Source of the DNA: a virus
IMG/VR virus record: IMGVR_UViG_3300050821_024077
Coordinates: 1-32,004 of that record
Direction: 5' to 3' (one strand)
Length of the DNA stretch: 32,004 nt
Made by a program: the position numbers and the translations under genes. How positions within the stretch are numbered: position 1 is the stretch's first letter; each line of letters starts with the position of its first letter. Shown here in pieces: positions 6,184-13,376 of this stretch. The notes beneath the pieces were generated by a model. The model was given only the letters and a program-made list of their open reading frames with translations. It did not search any database and had not been told where the DNA came from.

Positions 6184-7826
6184 GCGAGCTCGCGGTCCCG
6201 CGGTTCGATCCGGGCTCGACGTGGCCGACGCTGGGGCCGCAGGTCTGCGACTGGATCGAGACGTTCCTCGTGTTCGGCCCCGGCGACCTGCATGGGCAGC
6301 CGGCGAGGCTCAGCGAGGAAGCTCGCGGGCTCGTCTACAGCTTCTACGAGCTGCACCCGCAGGGCTCGGCGGCTGCCGGCAAACGCAGGTTCCGCCGGTG
6401 CGCGGTGTCGCTGCGCAAGGGCCTCGCGAAGACGGAGCTGGGCGCGTGGATCGCGGCGGCGGAGCTCCACCAAGACGCGCCCGTGCGGTGCGACGGCTTC
6501 AACGCCGGCGGCGAGCCGGTCGGCGTCGCGGTTCGTGACCCCTACATCCCGATGCTGGCGGTGTCGGAGGACCAGTCGGAAGGCTTGGCGTACGCGACGC
6601 TTCGTGCTTGCCTGCTCGAAGGGCCGCTCGCGGAGGACTTCGATATCGGCCTCGCGTTCATCACCCGCAAGGACGGTCGCGGCCGGTGCGAGGCGGTCGC
6701 CGGCTCGCCTGGGTCGCGCGAAGGCCCGCGCACCACCTTCGAGCTGTACGACGAAACGCACGGGATGACGCTGCCGCGCCTGCGTGAAGCGCACGCCGCG
6801 ATGGAGGGCAACCTCCTGAAGCTCCTGATCGCCGACCCGTGGTCGCTTGAGATCACGACGGCCCCAGTGCCGGGCGAAGGGAGCGTCGCCGAGGGCACCT
6901 GGGAGTACGCGGAGCAGATCGCAGCGGGCGAGGATCAGGACCGCAGTCTCTTCTTCTTCGCCCGGTGGGCGGGCGAGCAGCACGATCTCTCGAAAGGCAA
7001 GCAGACGCCGCGGGAGACGGTTCGTGCGGCCGTGCTCGAGGCGAGCGGTGACGCTGCGGTCTGGAGCAACGTCGACGCGATCATCGAGGCGTTCTACGAA
7101 CCCAACACCGACCAGGCGCGGTGGGAACGCCTGTGGCTCAACCGGAAGGTGCAGGCCAGCCGGCAGGTTTTCAGCTCGGCGCTCGTGAAGGCCGCCGCTG
7201 ACCCGCTGCCTGGTCGTGTGCCGCCGCGGCGCACCGCGATCGTGCTCGGCTTCGACGGGTCGCGGACGATCGACTCGACGGGCATCATCGGCACCGTCAT
7301 CGAGACGGGCTACCAGTTCACCGTCGGCGAGTGGGAGCGCCCCGTTGACCTGAAGGGCGACTGGGAAGTACCCGCCAGCGATGTTGACGAGACGATGAGC
7401 GACGCCTTTGAACGGTGGAAGGTCATCGTCGCACTGTGCGACCCGCCGTTCTGGGAAGAGCACGTCAACGCTTGGCACGGGCGCTGGCCTGACGTTGTAG
7501 CGCGCTACCACACCAACCAGCACAAGAAAATGGCGTTGACGCTCGCCGCGTACGTCGCTGCGTGGCAAGCGCGCGAAGTCACGCACGACGGTAGCGCGGC
7601 GTACATGAGGCACCTAGCGAACGCGCGCAAGCAGGAGCTGAACGTCACCGACGAGCGCGGCGAGAAGCTGTACGTGATGGTGAAGGAGCGCCGCAACAGC
7701 CCGCTGAAGATCGACCTGGCGATGGCGGGCTGCTTGAGCTGGCAGGCGCGCGGCATGGCAATCGCGAAGGGCGCGATGCAGCGGCACGGCTCCAAACCGG
7801 GGCGCACGACCGTCTACATGGGGTAG
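6180..7826 (+). CDS. terL: Terminase large subunit (packaging ATPase/nuclease)
   Basis: A protein of 548 residues starting at GTG 6180 inside the terS stop. It powers DNA translocation into the prohead and cuts the DNA. The ATPase half has a Walker A-like loop RKGLAKTE at 79-86 (the phage-type deviant P-loop) and Walker B ELYDETH at 188-194 with D191 and E192. The nuclease half has an RNase H-like first strand, IVLGFDGSRTIDSTG, with D359, then LCDPPFWEEHV with D421 and a late acidic residue near LKIDLAMAG. Length is normal for the family. It is followed after a few bases by the portal gene, the standard order. No frameshift or missing motif is seen. Whether packaging is cos or headful cannot be told. 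Confidence 0.93.
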   Translation: MSELAVPRFDPGSTWPTLGPQVCDWIETFLVFGPGDLHGQPARLSEEARGLVYSFYELHPQGSAAAGKRRFRRCAVSLRKGLAKTELGAWIAAAELHQDAPVRCDGFNAGGEPVGVAVRDPYIPMLAVSEDQSEGLAYATLRACLLEGPLAEDFDIGLAFITRKDGRGRCEAVAGSPGSREGPRTTFELYDETHGMTLPRLREAHAAMEGNLLKLLIADPWSLEITTAPVPGEGSVAEGTWEYAEQIAAGEDQDRSLFFFARWAGEQHDLSKGKQTPRETVRAAVLEASGDAAVWSNVDAIIEAFYEPNTDQARWERLWLNRKVQASRQVFSSALVKAAADPLPGRVPPRRTAIVLGFDGSRTIDSTGIIGTVIETGYQFTVGEWERPVDLKGDWEVPASDVDETMSDAFERWKVIVALCDPPFWEEHVNAWHGRWPDVVARYHTNQHKKMALTLAAYVAAWQAREVTHDGSAAYMRHLANARKQELNVTDERGEKLYVMVKERRNSPLKIDLAMAGCLSWQARGMAIAKGAMQRHGSKPGRTTVYMG

Positions 7827-7832
7827 GTGAGC

Positions 7833-9299
7833 ATGGCCGTCACGACCACTGAGGAAGCCGCTCGCGCGACGCTCGACAAGATGGTGAAGCGCCTCGAACG
7901 CGACCAGGACGCGATGGGGCGCTTTCAGCGCTACTACGACGGCCAGCACAACCTCCGCTTCGCGACGCGCAAGTTCCGCGAGTCCTTCGGCGCTCTCTTC
8001 AAAGAGTTCGCCGACAATTGGATGGGCGTCGTCGTGGACGCCGGCGTTGAGCGCATGAAAATCGAGGGCTTTCGCTTCCCGATCGCGGGCGAAGCGGAGG
8101 CCGCGGGCGACGAAGATGATGAGACGACCGGCGACAGGCTCGCGTGGGACATCTGGCAGCGCAACAACCTCGACCTCGCCTCCGAGCTGGCACACGAGCA
8201 GATGTTCGTCAGCGGCCGCGTGTACTTGATGGTCGGGCCGCAGGAAGACGGCTCGACCGAACACCCGCTGTTCACCGTCGAGCACCCGTCGGAGGTCTAC
8301 GTCCACCACCAGGCTAACTCGCTCTCGCCACGGGTAGCAGCGATCAAGCGGTGGTACGACCACGACTCCGAGCTGATGTTCGCCACGCTCTACCTGCGCG
8401 ACTCCGTGTGGAAGTTTCAGAGTAATCAGAAGGCGACGATGACGGAGGCCAGCACGTCGATCGCGTGGGTGCCGCGCGAAGTCGATAGCCCGGTGCTGGA
8501 GAACCCGGTCGGCGTGGTGCCCGTCATCCCGCTCTACAACCGCCAGCAGCTTCTCGGGCACGGCAAGAGCGAGATCGAGGAAGTCATCCCGCTACAGGAC
8601 GCCTTGAACAAGTTCTGGAATGACATGCTCGTGACGTCGGAGTTCTCGGCGTTCCGCCAGCGCGTCTTTATCGGTATGCAGACGCCGGAGGATGAGAAGG
8701 GCGACCCGATCCCCGACTTCGACCTCAAAGCCGCCGTGAACCGCATCATGGCGATCAAAGACCCCAATGTGAAGGTGCAGGAGTTTCAGATCAGCGACCT
8801 GTCGGGCATGATCTCCGCGATCGTCGCCTGTCGCGACCACATCGCCGCGCGGACGCGCACCCCGCCGCACTACCTCGTCGGGAACGTCGTGAACGTCTCC
8901 GGCGATGCGCTGAAGGCGTCCGAGGGCGGTCTCGTCTCGAAGGTCAAACGACGCTCGCGGTTCGCCGGCGAGGGCTGGGAGGAAGCGCAGCGCATCGCGT
9001 TCGCGTACAAGGCCCTCGCGGCGAGCGGCACGGAACGCAAGATGCTCGAAGCCCGCGCGAACTTCTACGCCGCCGAGACCATTTGGAGCAACCCGGAGAT
9101 CACGACCGAATCGCAGCTCGCCGACTCGCTCGCGAAGTACGCCACGCTCGGCGTGCCGCGAGTGCCCTTGTGGGAACGGATGGGCGCCACGCAGACGGAG
9201 ATCGTCCGCTGGAAGGGGCTGCTGGAGGAAGAACCGAAGGAACTGCCGCCGCAGGCGCTCGCTGCGCTTCTCCGCGCCGGCGCTACCGAGGGTCTGTAA
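7833..9299 (+). CDS. Portal protein (SPP1 gp6-like)
   Basis: A protein of 488 residues from ATG 7833. An in-frame GTG at 7827 is possible, but GGGGTAGGTG sits at a better distance from the ATG. Portal proteins form the dodecameric ring at one capsid vertex through which DNA enters and to which the tail attaches. Supporting text: helical start EEAARATLDKMVKRLERDQ, FQRYYDGQHNLRFAT, then ADNWMGVVVDAGVERMKIEGF, the clip/wing part with MFVSGRVYLMVG, VIPLYNR, IPLQDALNKFWNDMLVTSEF and RTRTPPHYLVG. These are the landmarks of the Gp6-like portals of high-GC phages. The acidic loop GEAEAAGDEDDETTGD is an expected exposed insertion. Position between terL and the scaffold is canonical. Confidence 0.9.
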   Translation: MAVTTTEEAARATLDKMVKRLERDQDAMGRFQRYYDGQHNLRFATRKFRESFGALFKEFADNWMGVVVDAGVERMKIEGFRFPIAGEAEAAGDEDDETTGDRLAWDIWQRNNLDLASELAHEQMFVSGRVYLMVGPQEDGSTEHPLFTVEHPSEVYVHHQANSLSPRVAAIKRWYDHDSELMFATLYLRDSVWKFQSNQKATMTEASTSIAWVPREVDSPVLENPVGVVPVIPLYNRQQLLGHGKSEIEEVIPLQDALNKFWNDMLVTSEFSAFRQRVFIGMQTPEDEKGDPIPDFDLKAAVNRIMAIKDPNVKVQEFQISDLSGMISAIVACRDHIAARTRTPPHYLVGNVVNVSGDALKASEGGLVSKVKRRSRFAGEGWEEAQRIAFAYKALAASGTERKMLEARANFYAAETIWSNPEITTESQLADSLAKYATLGVPRVPLWERMGATQTEIVRWKGLLEEEPKELPPQALAALLRAGATEGL

Positions 9300-9323
9300 G
9301 CCCTCGCACCGATCTTGCAATAG

Positions 9324-9344
9324 CTCGCGCCACCGGGGCGCGGG
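9324..9344 (+). other. Stem-loop between portal and scaffold genes
   Basis: Bases 9324-9331 pair with 9337-9344 (8 pairs, one of them U-G) around the loop ACCGG. There is no T tract after it. It lies just upstream of the scaffold ribosome site (AAAGGAAG at 9356-9363). It could act as a weak terminator or processing point, or stabilise the 5' end of the scaffold-capsid message. Confidence 0.45.
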
Positions 9345-9367
9345 TGACATAGAGGAAAGGAAGTGGC

Positions 9368-9898
9368 ATGGGCCAGGAGTCCACCACAACCACAGCCGGA
9401 GACCAGGCGTCGCCGGAGGCCCAGGAGGCCGCGAAGGCAGCAGAGGCAGCGCAGGCGGCAGACGCCGCCGCAACGGCAGCGTCAACCGACGACAAGTCAT
9501 TCTCGGCGGAGTATGTGAAAGGTCTCCGCGAGGAAGCCGCCAAGTACCGCACGGAGGCCAAAGCGGCAGCCGACAAGCTCAAAGAGCGCGAGGACGCCGA
9601 ACTGAGCGAAACGGAGAAGGCGAAGAAAGAAGCGAAAGAGGCGACGGAACGCGCCGATAAGGCCGAGGCCACGGCCGTTCGCTCCGAGGTCGCGATCAAG
9701 AAGAAACTCTCGCCGAGTATGGCCGCGCGCCTAGTCGGTGAGACGAAGGACGAGCTGGAAAAAGACGCCGACAAGCTGCTCAAAGACCTCGGCCCCGGAG
9801 CCACCGCAGGCGGCTTCGACCAGGGCGCGGGGCGCGGCGCGACACCGAAGGGCGGCCGCGATTGGCTCGGCCAGGCAATCGCAGGCAAAGGACAGTAA
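9368..9898 (+). CDS. Capsid scaffolding protein
   Basis: A protein of 176 residues with a strong ribosome site AAAGGAAG. Scaffold proteins assemble with the capsid protein into the prohead and are then expelled or degraded. The sequence shows the usual design. A disordered Ala/Gln/Thr start is followed by a long charged coiled coil (about residues 45-105: EYVKGLREEAAKYRTEAKAA and onward, rich in K, E and A). Then comes a small C-terminal domain (IKKKLSPSMAARLVGETKDEL, DKLLKDLG) and a glycine-rich tail with a basic KGGRDW patch that can touch the capsid shell. It lies between portal and major capsid genes. No protease is visible in or next to it. Confidence 0.87.
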   Translation: MGQESTTTTAGDQASPEAQEAAKAAEAAQAADAAATAASTDDKSFSAEYVKGLREEAAKYRTEAKAAADKLKEREDAELSETEKAKKEAKEATERADKAEATAVRSEVAIKKKLSPSMAARLVGETKDELEKDADKLLKDLGPGATAGGFDQGAGRGATPKGGRDWLGQAIAGKGQ

Positions 9899-9930
9899 CC
9901 GTGACGGGCCTCCCCGCAGTTTGGGGCGGC

Positions 9931-9956
9931 TGACTGGCACGGAGAAGTGCCAGTCA
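9931..9956 (+). terminator. Perfect 10-bp stem-loop before the major capsid gene
   Basis: TGACTGGCAC (9931-9940) pairs perfectly with GTGCCAGTCA (9947-9956) across the loop GGAGAA. No U tract follows. In high-GC phages such hairpins between scaffold and capsid genes can be partial terminators or mRNA-stabilising ends that change the ratio of scaffold to capsid transcripts. The capsid ribosome site (AAGGGA near 9975) lies outside the stem. Confidence 0.5.
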
Positions 9957-9990
9957 TCCCGTAACACTCAAACCAAGGGAGTAAAAGGCC

Positions 9991-10944
9991 ATGCCATACA
10001 ACAATGTGATCGACCGCTCCGGCGCAGTTGCACTCATGCCGGAGGACGTCAGCATGAAGCTGATGCAGGAAGTAAAGAGCGCGTCACTCGCACTGACCGC
10101 GTTCGTAGACGTCCAGATGGTTCGCGGACAGACCCGCACGCCGGTTATCTCCGCGCTCCCGATTGCCTACTTCCCCGGTGGTGACACCGGGATCAGCGGC
10201 ACGACGCAGATGGACTGGAAGAACAAGTACATCAACGCCGAAACGCTGGAGTGCATCGTCCCGATCCCGGAGAGCGTCGCCGAAGATATCGACGGCAACG
10301 TCTGGGATAGAGTCGAACCCTCGGTAAAGAAGGCCATCGCCCGGACGCTCGACGCTGCCGTGATCTTCGGCACGGGCGCCCCGGAAACGTGGGCGGAAAG
10401 CATCGTCGCCTCAGCCAAAGCGGCCGGCAACGAAGCGAAAATCGGCACCGCAAGCGCGGCAGAAGGCGGCCTCGCGGGCGACATCGATGTCGTGCTCGAA
10501 AAACTGGAGGAAGACGGCTTCGACTACGACTACGCTGCGGCGTACGTCGGGCTGAAGTCGAAGATTCGCAAAGCACGCAACACGCTCGGCGACCAGCTCG
10601 CGGACTTCTCGAACGACCGCGCCGGGGGCTTCTCCAGCCTGTACGACCAGCCGCTCGTCTTCCCGGCGCGCGGCATGTGGCCGACGGGCTCCGGTGAAGC
10701 TGCCGCGATCCTCTTCGAGCGTGAACAGTTCGCGGTCGGTCTCCGTACCGACTTCGACACGAAGCTGCTCGACCAGGCCGTGATTCAGGACAACGAAGGC
10801 AAAACGATCTTCAACCTCGCGATGCAGGACATGATCGCCTTGCGCATCCGTTTCCGTTGCGGATGGCAGGTCAGCAATCAGGTCACGTACGACCAGCCGA
10901 CCGAAGCCAGCCGCTACCCGGCGGGCGTCGTCACCCACACCTAG
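9991..10944 (+). CDS. Major capsid protein (HK97 fold)
   Basis: A protein of 317 residues that forms the icosahedral shell. The N-arm and start read MPYNNVIDRSGAVALMPEDV and lead into KLMQEVKSASLALTAFV and VRGQTRTPVIS, the typical opening of HK97-type capsid proteins without a large delta domain. Next come WKNKYINAETLECIVPIPES with VAEDIDGNVWDRVEPSVKKA, the spine helix region. Then FGTGAPETW, YVGLKSKIRKARNTLGD, PLVFPARGMWP, an FEREQFAVGLR strand and a closing QDMIALRIRFRCGWQV. These are the P-domain and A-domain landmarks. Length fits a short HK97 protein built with a separate scaffold. Its gene is bracketed by hairpins at 9931-9956 and 10954-10979, which suggests its own transcript level. 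Confidence 0.9.
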   Translation: MPYNNVIDRSGAVALMPEDVSMKLMQEVKSASLALTAFVDVQMVRGQTRTPVISALPIAYFPGGDTGISGTTQMDWKNKYINAETLECIVPIPESVAEDIDGNVWDRVEPSVKKAIARTLDAAVIFGTGAPETWAESIVASAKAAGNEAKIGTASAAEGGLAGDIDVVLEKLEEDGFDYDYAAAYVGLKSKIRKARNTLGDQLADFSNDRAGGFSSLYDQPLVFPARGMWPTGSGEAAAILFEREQFAVGLRTDFDTKLLDQAVIQDNEGKTIFNLAMQDMIALRIRFRCGWQVSNQVTYDQPTEASRYPAGVVTHT

Positions 10945-10953
10945 TCGCTGCGC

Positions 10954-10979
10954 GATGGCGGGACTCCGGTCCCGCCATC
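10954..10979 (+). terminator. 11-bp stem with UCCG tetraloop after the capsid gene
   Basis: GATGGCGGGAC (10954-10964) pairs perfectly with GTCCCGCCATC (10969-10979). The loop TCCG closed by C-G makes a C(UNCG)G tetraloop, one of the most stable RNA hairpin caps known. There is no run of T downstream, so it may be an atypical terminator of the kind proposed in actinobacteria, or a 3' stabiliser of the capsid message. Confidence 0.6.
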
Positions 10980-11028
10980 TGTGCATCCACTTCAAGAGCG
11001 CGGGTGATCCCGCAGAAAAGGAATTGCC

Positions 11029-11532
11029 ATGACTGCCAAGAACGAACAGAACATTCTCGAATTGGTGGCGGGCGAACTCGCCACCGAAGACGAGCAGGCG
11101 CTCTCTACGACGATCCTCGTCGAGCTGGGCGTCACGTCGGCCGCCAAAACGAGCTACGAAGACATCGTCGCCGTGGTCCCGTTCGCCGGGACCGTCACGG
11201 GCGTCACGTACACCCCCGAGGCCGAAGAGGGCGAATCCGGCACGGAATACCGCGTCTTCAAGGTCGAAGACCTGACCAGCTCACAGGTGCTCGCCGAATT
11301 CTCCACGAAAGCGGCGAAAATCAAAGCGGCCGAACAGAAGGCGCTCACCCTCAACGCGACCGCCGCTGACCTCGTCGTCAAAGCGGGCGACATCCTGAAG
11401 TGGAAGGACACGTCCACCGAAGGCAAAGAAACGAAGGGCGGCGTGCTGAAGATCACGATTGCGCGCACCGTCCAGTCGCCGAAGGCCAACGCGGGCGAGG
11501 GCCAGGCCACGGGCTTCGTCGGGACCGAATAG
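11029..11532 (+). CDS. Post-capsid structural protein, possible capsid decoration protein
   Basis: A protein of 167 residues with ribosome site AAAGGA 6 bases before the ATG. It follows the capsid gene, where decoration or cement proteins usually lie. The first 40 residues are charged and helical (NEQNILELVAGELATEDEQ). The rest is strand-rich with Thr/Val alternation: LSTTILVELGVTSAAKTSYE, VVPFAGTVTGVTYTPEA, EYRVFKVEDLTSSQVLAEF, LVVKAGDILKWKDTST, GGVLKITIARTV. Such a beta sandwich could bind the capsid surface. It does not match SHP or gpD types by eye, so the role rests on position. Confidence 0.62.
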   Translation: MTAKNEQNILELVAGELATEDEQALSTTILVELGVTSAAKTSYEDIVAVVPFAGTVTGVTYTPEAEEGESGTEYRVFKVEDLTSSQVLAEFSTKAAKIKAAEQKALTLNATAADLVVKAGDILKWKDTSTEGKETKGGVLKITIARTVQSPKANAGEGQATGFVGTE

Positions 11533-11535
11533 GTC

Positions 11536-11976
11536 ATGGAGGCCGCAAGCGTGCCGCCGGAGTTCGCGGAGGGCGGCGAGGTATCCCCGGAGGCTGCCGC
11601 AGCGGCGCAGGCAGCCATCGGTGCCACCGCGGGCGATCAGGTCGCGCCGCCAGCTTCAGCGCCATCGGCGCCGGAGACGGTCGAGTCCGTAGCCTCGGAG
11701 GGCCAGGAGCCCGCCGGGGCGCCGCCAGAGACCGCCGAGGGGGCGCCAGGTGCGTCACCGGAGCAGTCGGCAGCGGGCGACGCCCAGGCCCCGGTCGAGG
11801 AGGCGGTCGTCGTCGACGGCCCCGGCTACCTCGGCCACGCACCCGGCGACCCGGGCTTCGAGACCCCGAACGGGACGCCGGCTCCGCCGAACGGCTCCCC
11901 GGTCGGGCGTATGGAAGCGGAGAAGGTCGGCTACCTCGGCGTGCGTAGCGGCGAAGCGCCGCGCAGGGGCCTGTAG
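11536..11976 (+). CDS. Low-complexity Ala/Pro/Glu-rich protein
   Basis: A protein of 146 residues starting 4 bases after the previous stop. Most of it (residues 1-90) is a disordered mix of Ala, Pro, Glu and Gly (VSPEAAAAAQAAIG, APPETAEGAPGASPE), with few hydrophobics. The C-terminus has the short motif GYLG twice: DGPGYLGHAPGDPGF and EKVGYLGVRSGEAP. The repeated motif within a disordered protein may be a docking peptide for another virion component. No family is recognised. It ends the post-capsid pair before a strong hairpin. Confidence 0.6.
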   Translation: MEAASVPPEFAEGGEVSPEAAAAAQAAIGATAGDQVAPPASAPSAPETVESVASEGQEPAGAPPETAEGAPGASPEQSAAGDAQAPVEEAVVVDGPGYLGHAPGDPGFETPNGTPAPPNGSPVGRMEAEKVGYLGVRSGEAPRRGL

Positions 11977-11986
11977 ACGAGAATCG

Positions 11987-12032
11987 AGCGGCCCCGGCCT
12001 AGAGCGTCCATGCAGGCGTTGCCGGGGCCGTT
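11987..12032 (+). terminator. GC-rich inverted repeat after the post-capsid genes
   Basis: CGGCCCCGGC (11989-11998) is the exact reverse complement of GCCGGGGCCG (12021-12030), extended by G-U and A-U pairs at 11988/12031 and 11987/12032. The loop is 22 bases. A modestly T-rich stretch (TTCGTGCTTT) follows. This could be a terminator closing the capsid transcript before the connector genes. Confidence 0.5.
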
Positions 12033-12051
12033 CGTGCTTTGAGGAGGCGCG

Positions 12052-12336
12052 ATGCCAGTCAAATCGGAGGACGAACGCGCGATCCTCTACCGGAACCAGA
12101 ACGACGCGCGCATCGCGTTCCGCGCGAACCAGATACGCGCGCTGGCCCCCGACCCCGCCGCGTTCGAGCTGCTGTGGCGGAACTACCGCAAGGTGTACGA
12201 CCCGACGAACTACATCGAAGGTGAAGATTATCTCCGCGAGGAAGACTTCATGGCGATCTTCGACTACGACAACGACGACGGGAATATCTCGGCGAGTCAA
12301 GTTCACTTGAGGCACGTTCGCCGCCCGAACAAATAG
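12052..12336 (+). CDS. Hypothetical head/connector-region protein
   Basis: A protein of 94 residues with GAGGAGG just upstream of the ATG. It has a charged helical N-terminus (EDERAILYRNQNDARIAFRANQIRAL), a middle AAFELLWRNYRKVYDPTNYIE, and an acidic end DYLREEDFMAIFDYDNDDGN. The end looks superficially like a calcium loop, but the spacing does not fit an EF hand. It lies between the capsid and connector genes. It is probably a small virion or assembly protein; function not recognised. Confidence 0.6.
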   Translation: MPVKSEDERAILYRNQNDARIAFRANQIRALAPDPAAFELLWRNYRKVYDPTNYIEGEDYLREEDFMAIFDYDNDDGNISASQVHLRHVRRPNK

Positions 12337-12353
12337 AAGGGCAGGTGATCGAA

Positions 12354-12812
12354 GTGCCCTCGTCTGACTACCGGCCATCGATCGAAGATATCGGCGCGCG
12401 CATGTTCGCGCGGACGCTCGACTCCAACGGGAACCGTCGCAGCGGCACCTTCACCGCGACCACGACGCCGACCGCGTCCGCTGTAGACGTCCTGATCGAC
12501 GATGCGCTCACTACTGTCGAAGCGGCCGTCGGCCAGGACATCGACGGTGCGTTCCTGAATAGCGCGAAGACATGCGTGATCTACAACACCGCCATGCTGA
12601 TCGAGCTGAGCTACTTCCCGGAGAGCACGGACGCCGGGGATAGCGCCTACAAGGCATACGAGCAGCGCTACGAAGACACGCTAAAGCACTTGAAGGAGGC
12701 GATCAATCAGGTGCGGCCGGGCGACAAGCGCGTCGTCTCGCTGGAAATGCACTCACCGGTGCGAATGCCAGGCAACCGGCTCGACCCTTACGGCAACTTT
12801 CTCTTCCCGTGA
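12354..12812 (+). CDS. Head-tail connector (adaptor) protein
   Basis: A protein of 152 residues from GTG 12354, with AGGTG 6 bases upstream; GTG 12345 would add three residues but is too close to a ribosome site. The opening PSSDYRPSIEDIGARMFART followed by DSNGNRRSGTFTATTTPTASAVDVLID is the familiar start of gp6/adaptor-type connectors in high-GC phages. Next come long helices (DALTTVEAAVGQDI, AKTCVIYNTAMLIELSYFPE, YKAYEQRYEDTLKHLKEAIN). These proteins stack as a ring under the portal and bind the completion protein. It overlaps the next tiny ORF by one base. Call supported by both sequence pattern and place. Confidence 0.78.
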   Translation: MPSSDYRPSIEDIGARMFARTLDSNGNRRSGTFTATTTPTASAVDVLIDDALTTVEAAVGQDIDGAFLNSAKTCVIYNTAMLIELSYFPESTDAGDSAYKAYEQRYEDTLKHLKEAINQVRPGDKRVVSLEMHSPVRMPGNRLDPYGNFLFP

Positions 12813-12910
12813 TGCGCCGACGGCTGGTGGGCTTCCTCGAAGTGTGCGGCAACTGCGGCCTGGAGCGCTTTTACTGCGGCTGCTGGTGGGATCGGCGCCG
12901 TCGTGGCTAA
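12812..12910 (+). CDS. 32-residue CxxC/CxC mini-protein
   Basis: A very short ORF starting with TGATG coupling at the connector stop and overlapping the next gene by 8 bases. The peptide has a basic hydrophobic start (MRRRLVGFLEV), then CGNCG (C12, C15), LERFYCGCWW (C22, C24) and DRRRRG. Four cysteines in CxxC and CxC pairs can hold one zinc ion as a miniature ribbon. Arginine-rich ends suggest contact with nucleic acid or the acidic connector. Its tight coupling on both sides argues that it is translated. The function is unknown. Confidence 0.55.
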   Translation: MRRRLVGFLEVCGNCGLERFYCGCWWDRRRRG

Positions 12911-13376
12911 AGGGAACGTTCCGCGGCTGAAGCTCTACATCGAGGACGAGGACCGCACGTCTGAGGAGCTAGCGGCGATCGGCGCGCGTGCGCGCGACGC
13001 GAAGCCCGTGATGCGGCTGATCCAAGCGTTGATGATGGAGAGCAGCGCCGAGCAGTTTCTCTCCGAGGGCGCGAGCGTCGGCGAGCCGTGGAAGCGAGAC
13101 ACGGACGAATGGACCGAACGCAAGCAAAAAGAAGGTCTATCGGACGGGACGCTCGAGCGCCGCGGCGACCTGCGTAGCGCGATGTTGGCGAAGACGAGCG
13201 GCGGCGCATCGATCCGGCGACTGAGCAAACAGTCCACGAGCGTCGGAGTGCGTATCTACTACGCGCGCTTCGCCGGCAAGAAACGCCGGCTGCTGACGAT
13301 GACGGTCCCGCAGCAGGACAAGTACGCGAGCATGATGATCGACTACATCCTCACCGGAAGGCTGGCGAAGCTATGA
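12903..13376 (+). CDS. Phage virion morphogenesis / tail completion protein (gpG-like)
   Basis: A protein of 157 residues, GTG start at 12903 within the preceding mini-ORF. The pattern matches the phage virion morphogenesis family. An N-terminal helix is followed by ALMMESSAEQFLSEGASVGEPWKRDTDEWTERK, where a conserved region ends with the G-x-x-W of these proteins. Then come LSDGTLERRGDLRSAMLAKTS, strands SVGVRIYYARF and a C-terminal region around LLTMTVPQQDKYASMMIDYIL. In related phages it helps complete the head-tail joint or tail tip. Coupled downstream by ATGA. Confidence 0.72.
   Translation: MAKGNVPRLKLYIEDEDRTSEELAAIGARARDAKPVMRLIQALMMESSAEQFLSEGASVGEPWKRDTDEWTERKQKEGLSDGTLERRGDLRSAMLAKTSGGASIRRLSKQSTSVGVRIYYARFAGKKRRLLTMTVPQQDKYASMMIDYILTGRLAKL

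Noticed and set aside
5922-7613. Very long open frame on the reverse strand opposite terL
   Set aside because: It is opposite a clear terminase gene and is Arg/Asp-rich as expected for the complement of GC-rich coding DNA. No ribosome site or family resemblance.
12262-12300. EF-hand-like DYDNDDGN stretch
   Set aside because: The glycine is one position off for a calcium loop and the last ligand (Glu/Asp at position 12) is missing.
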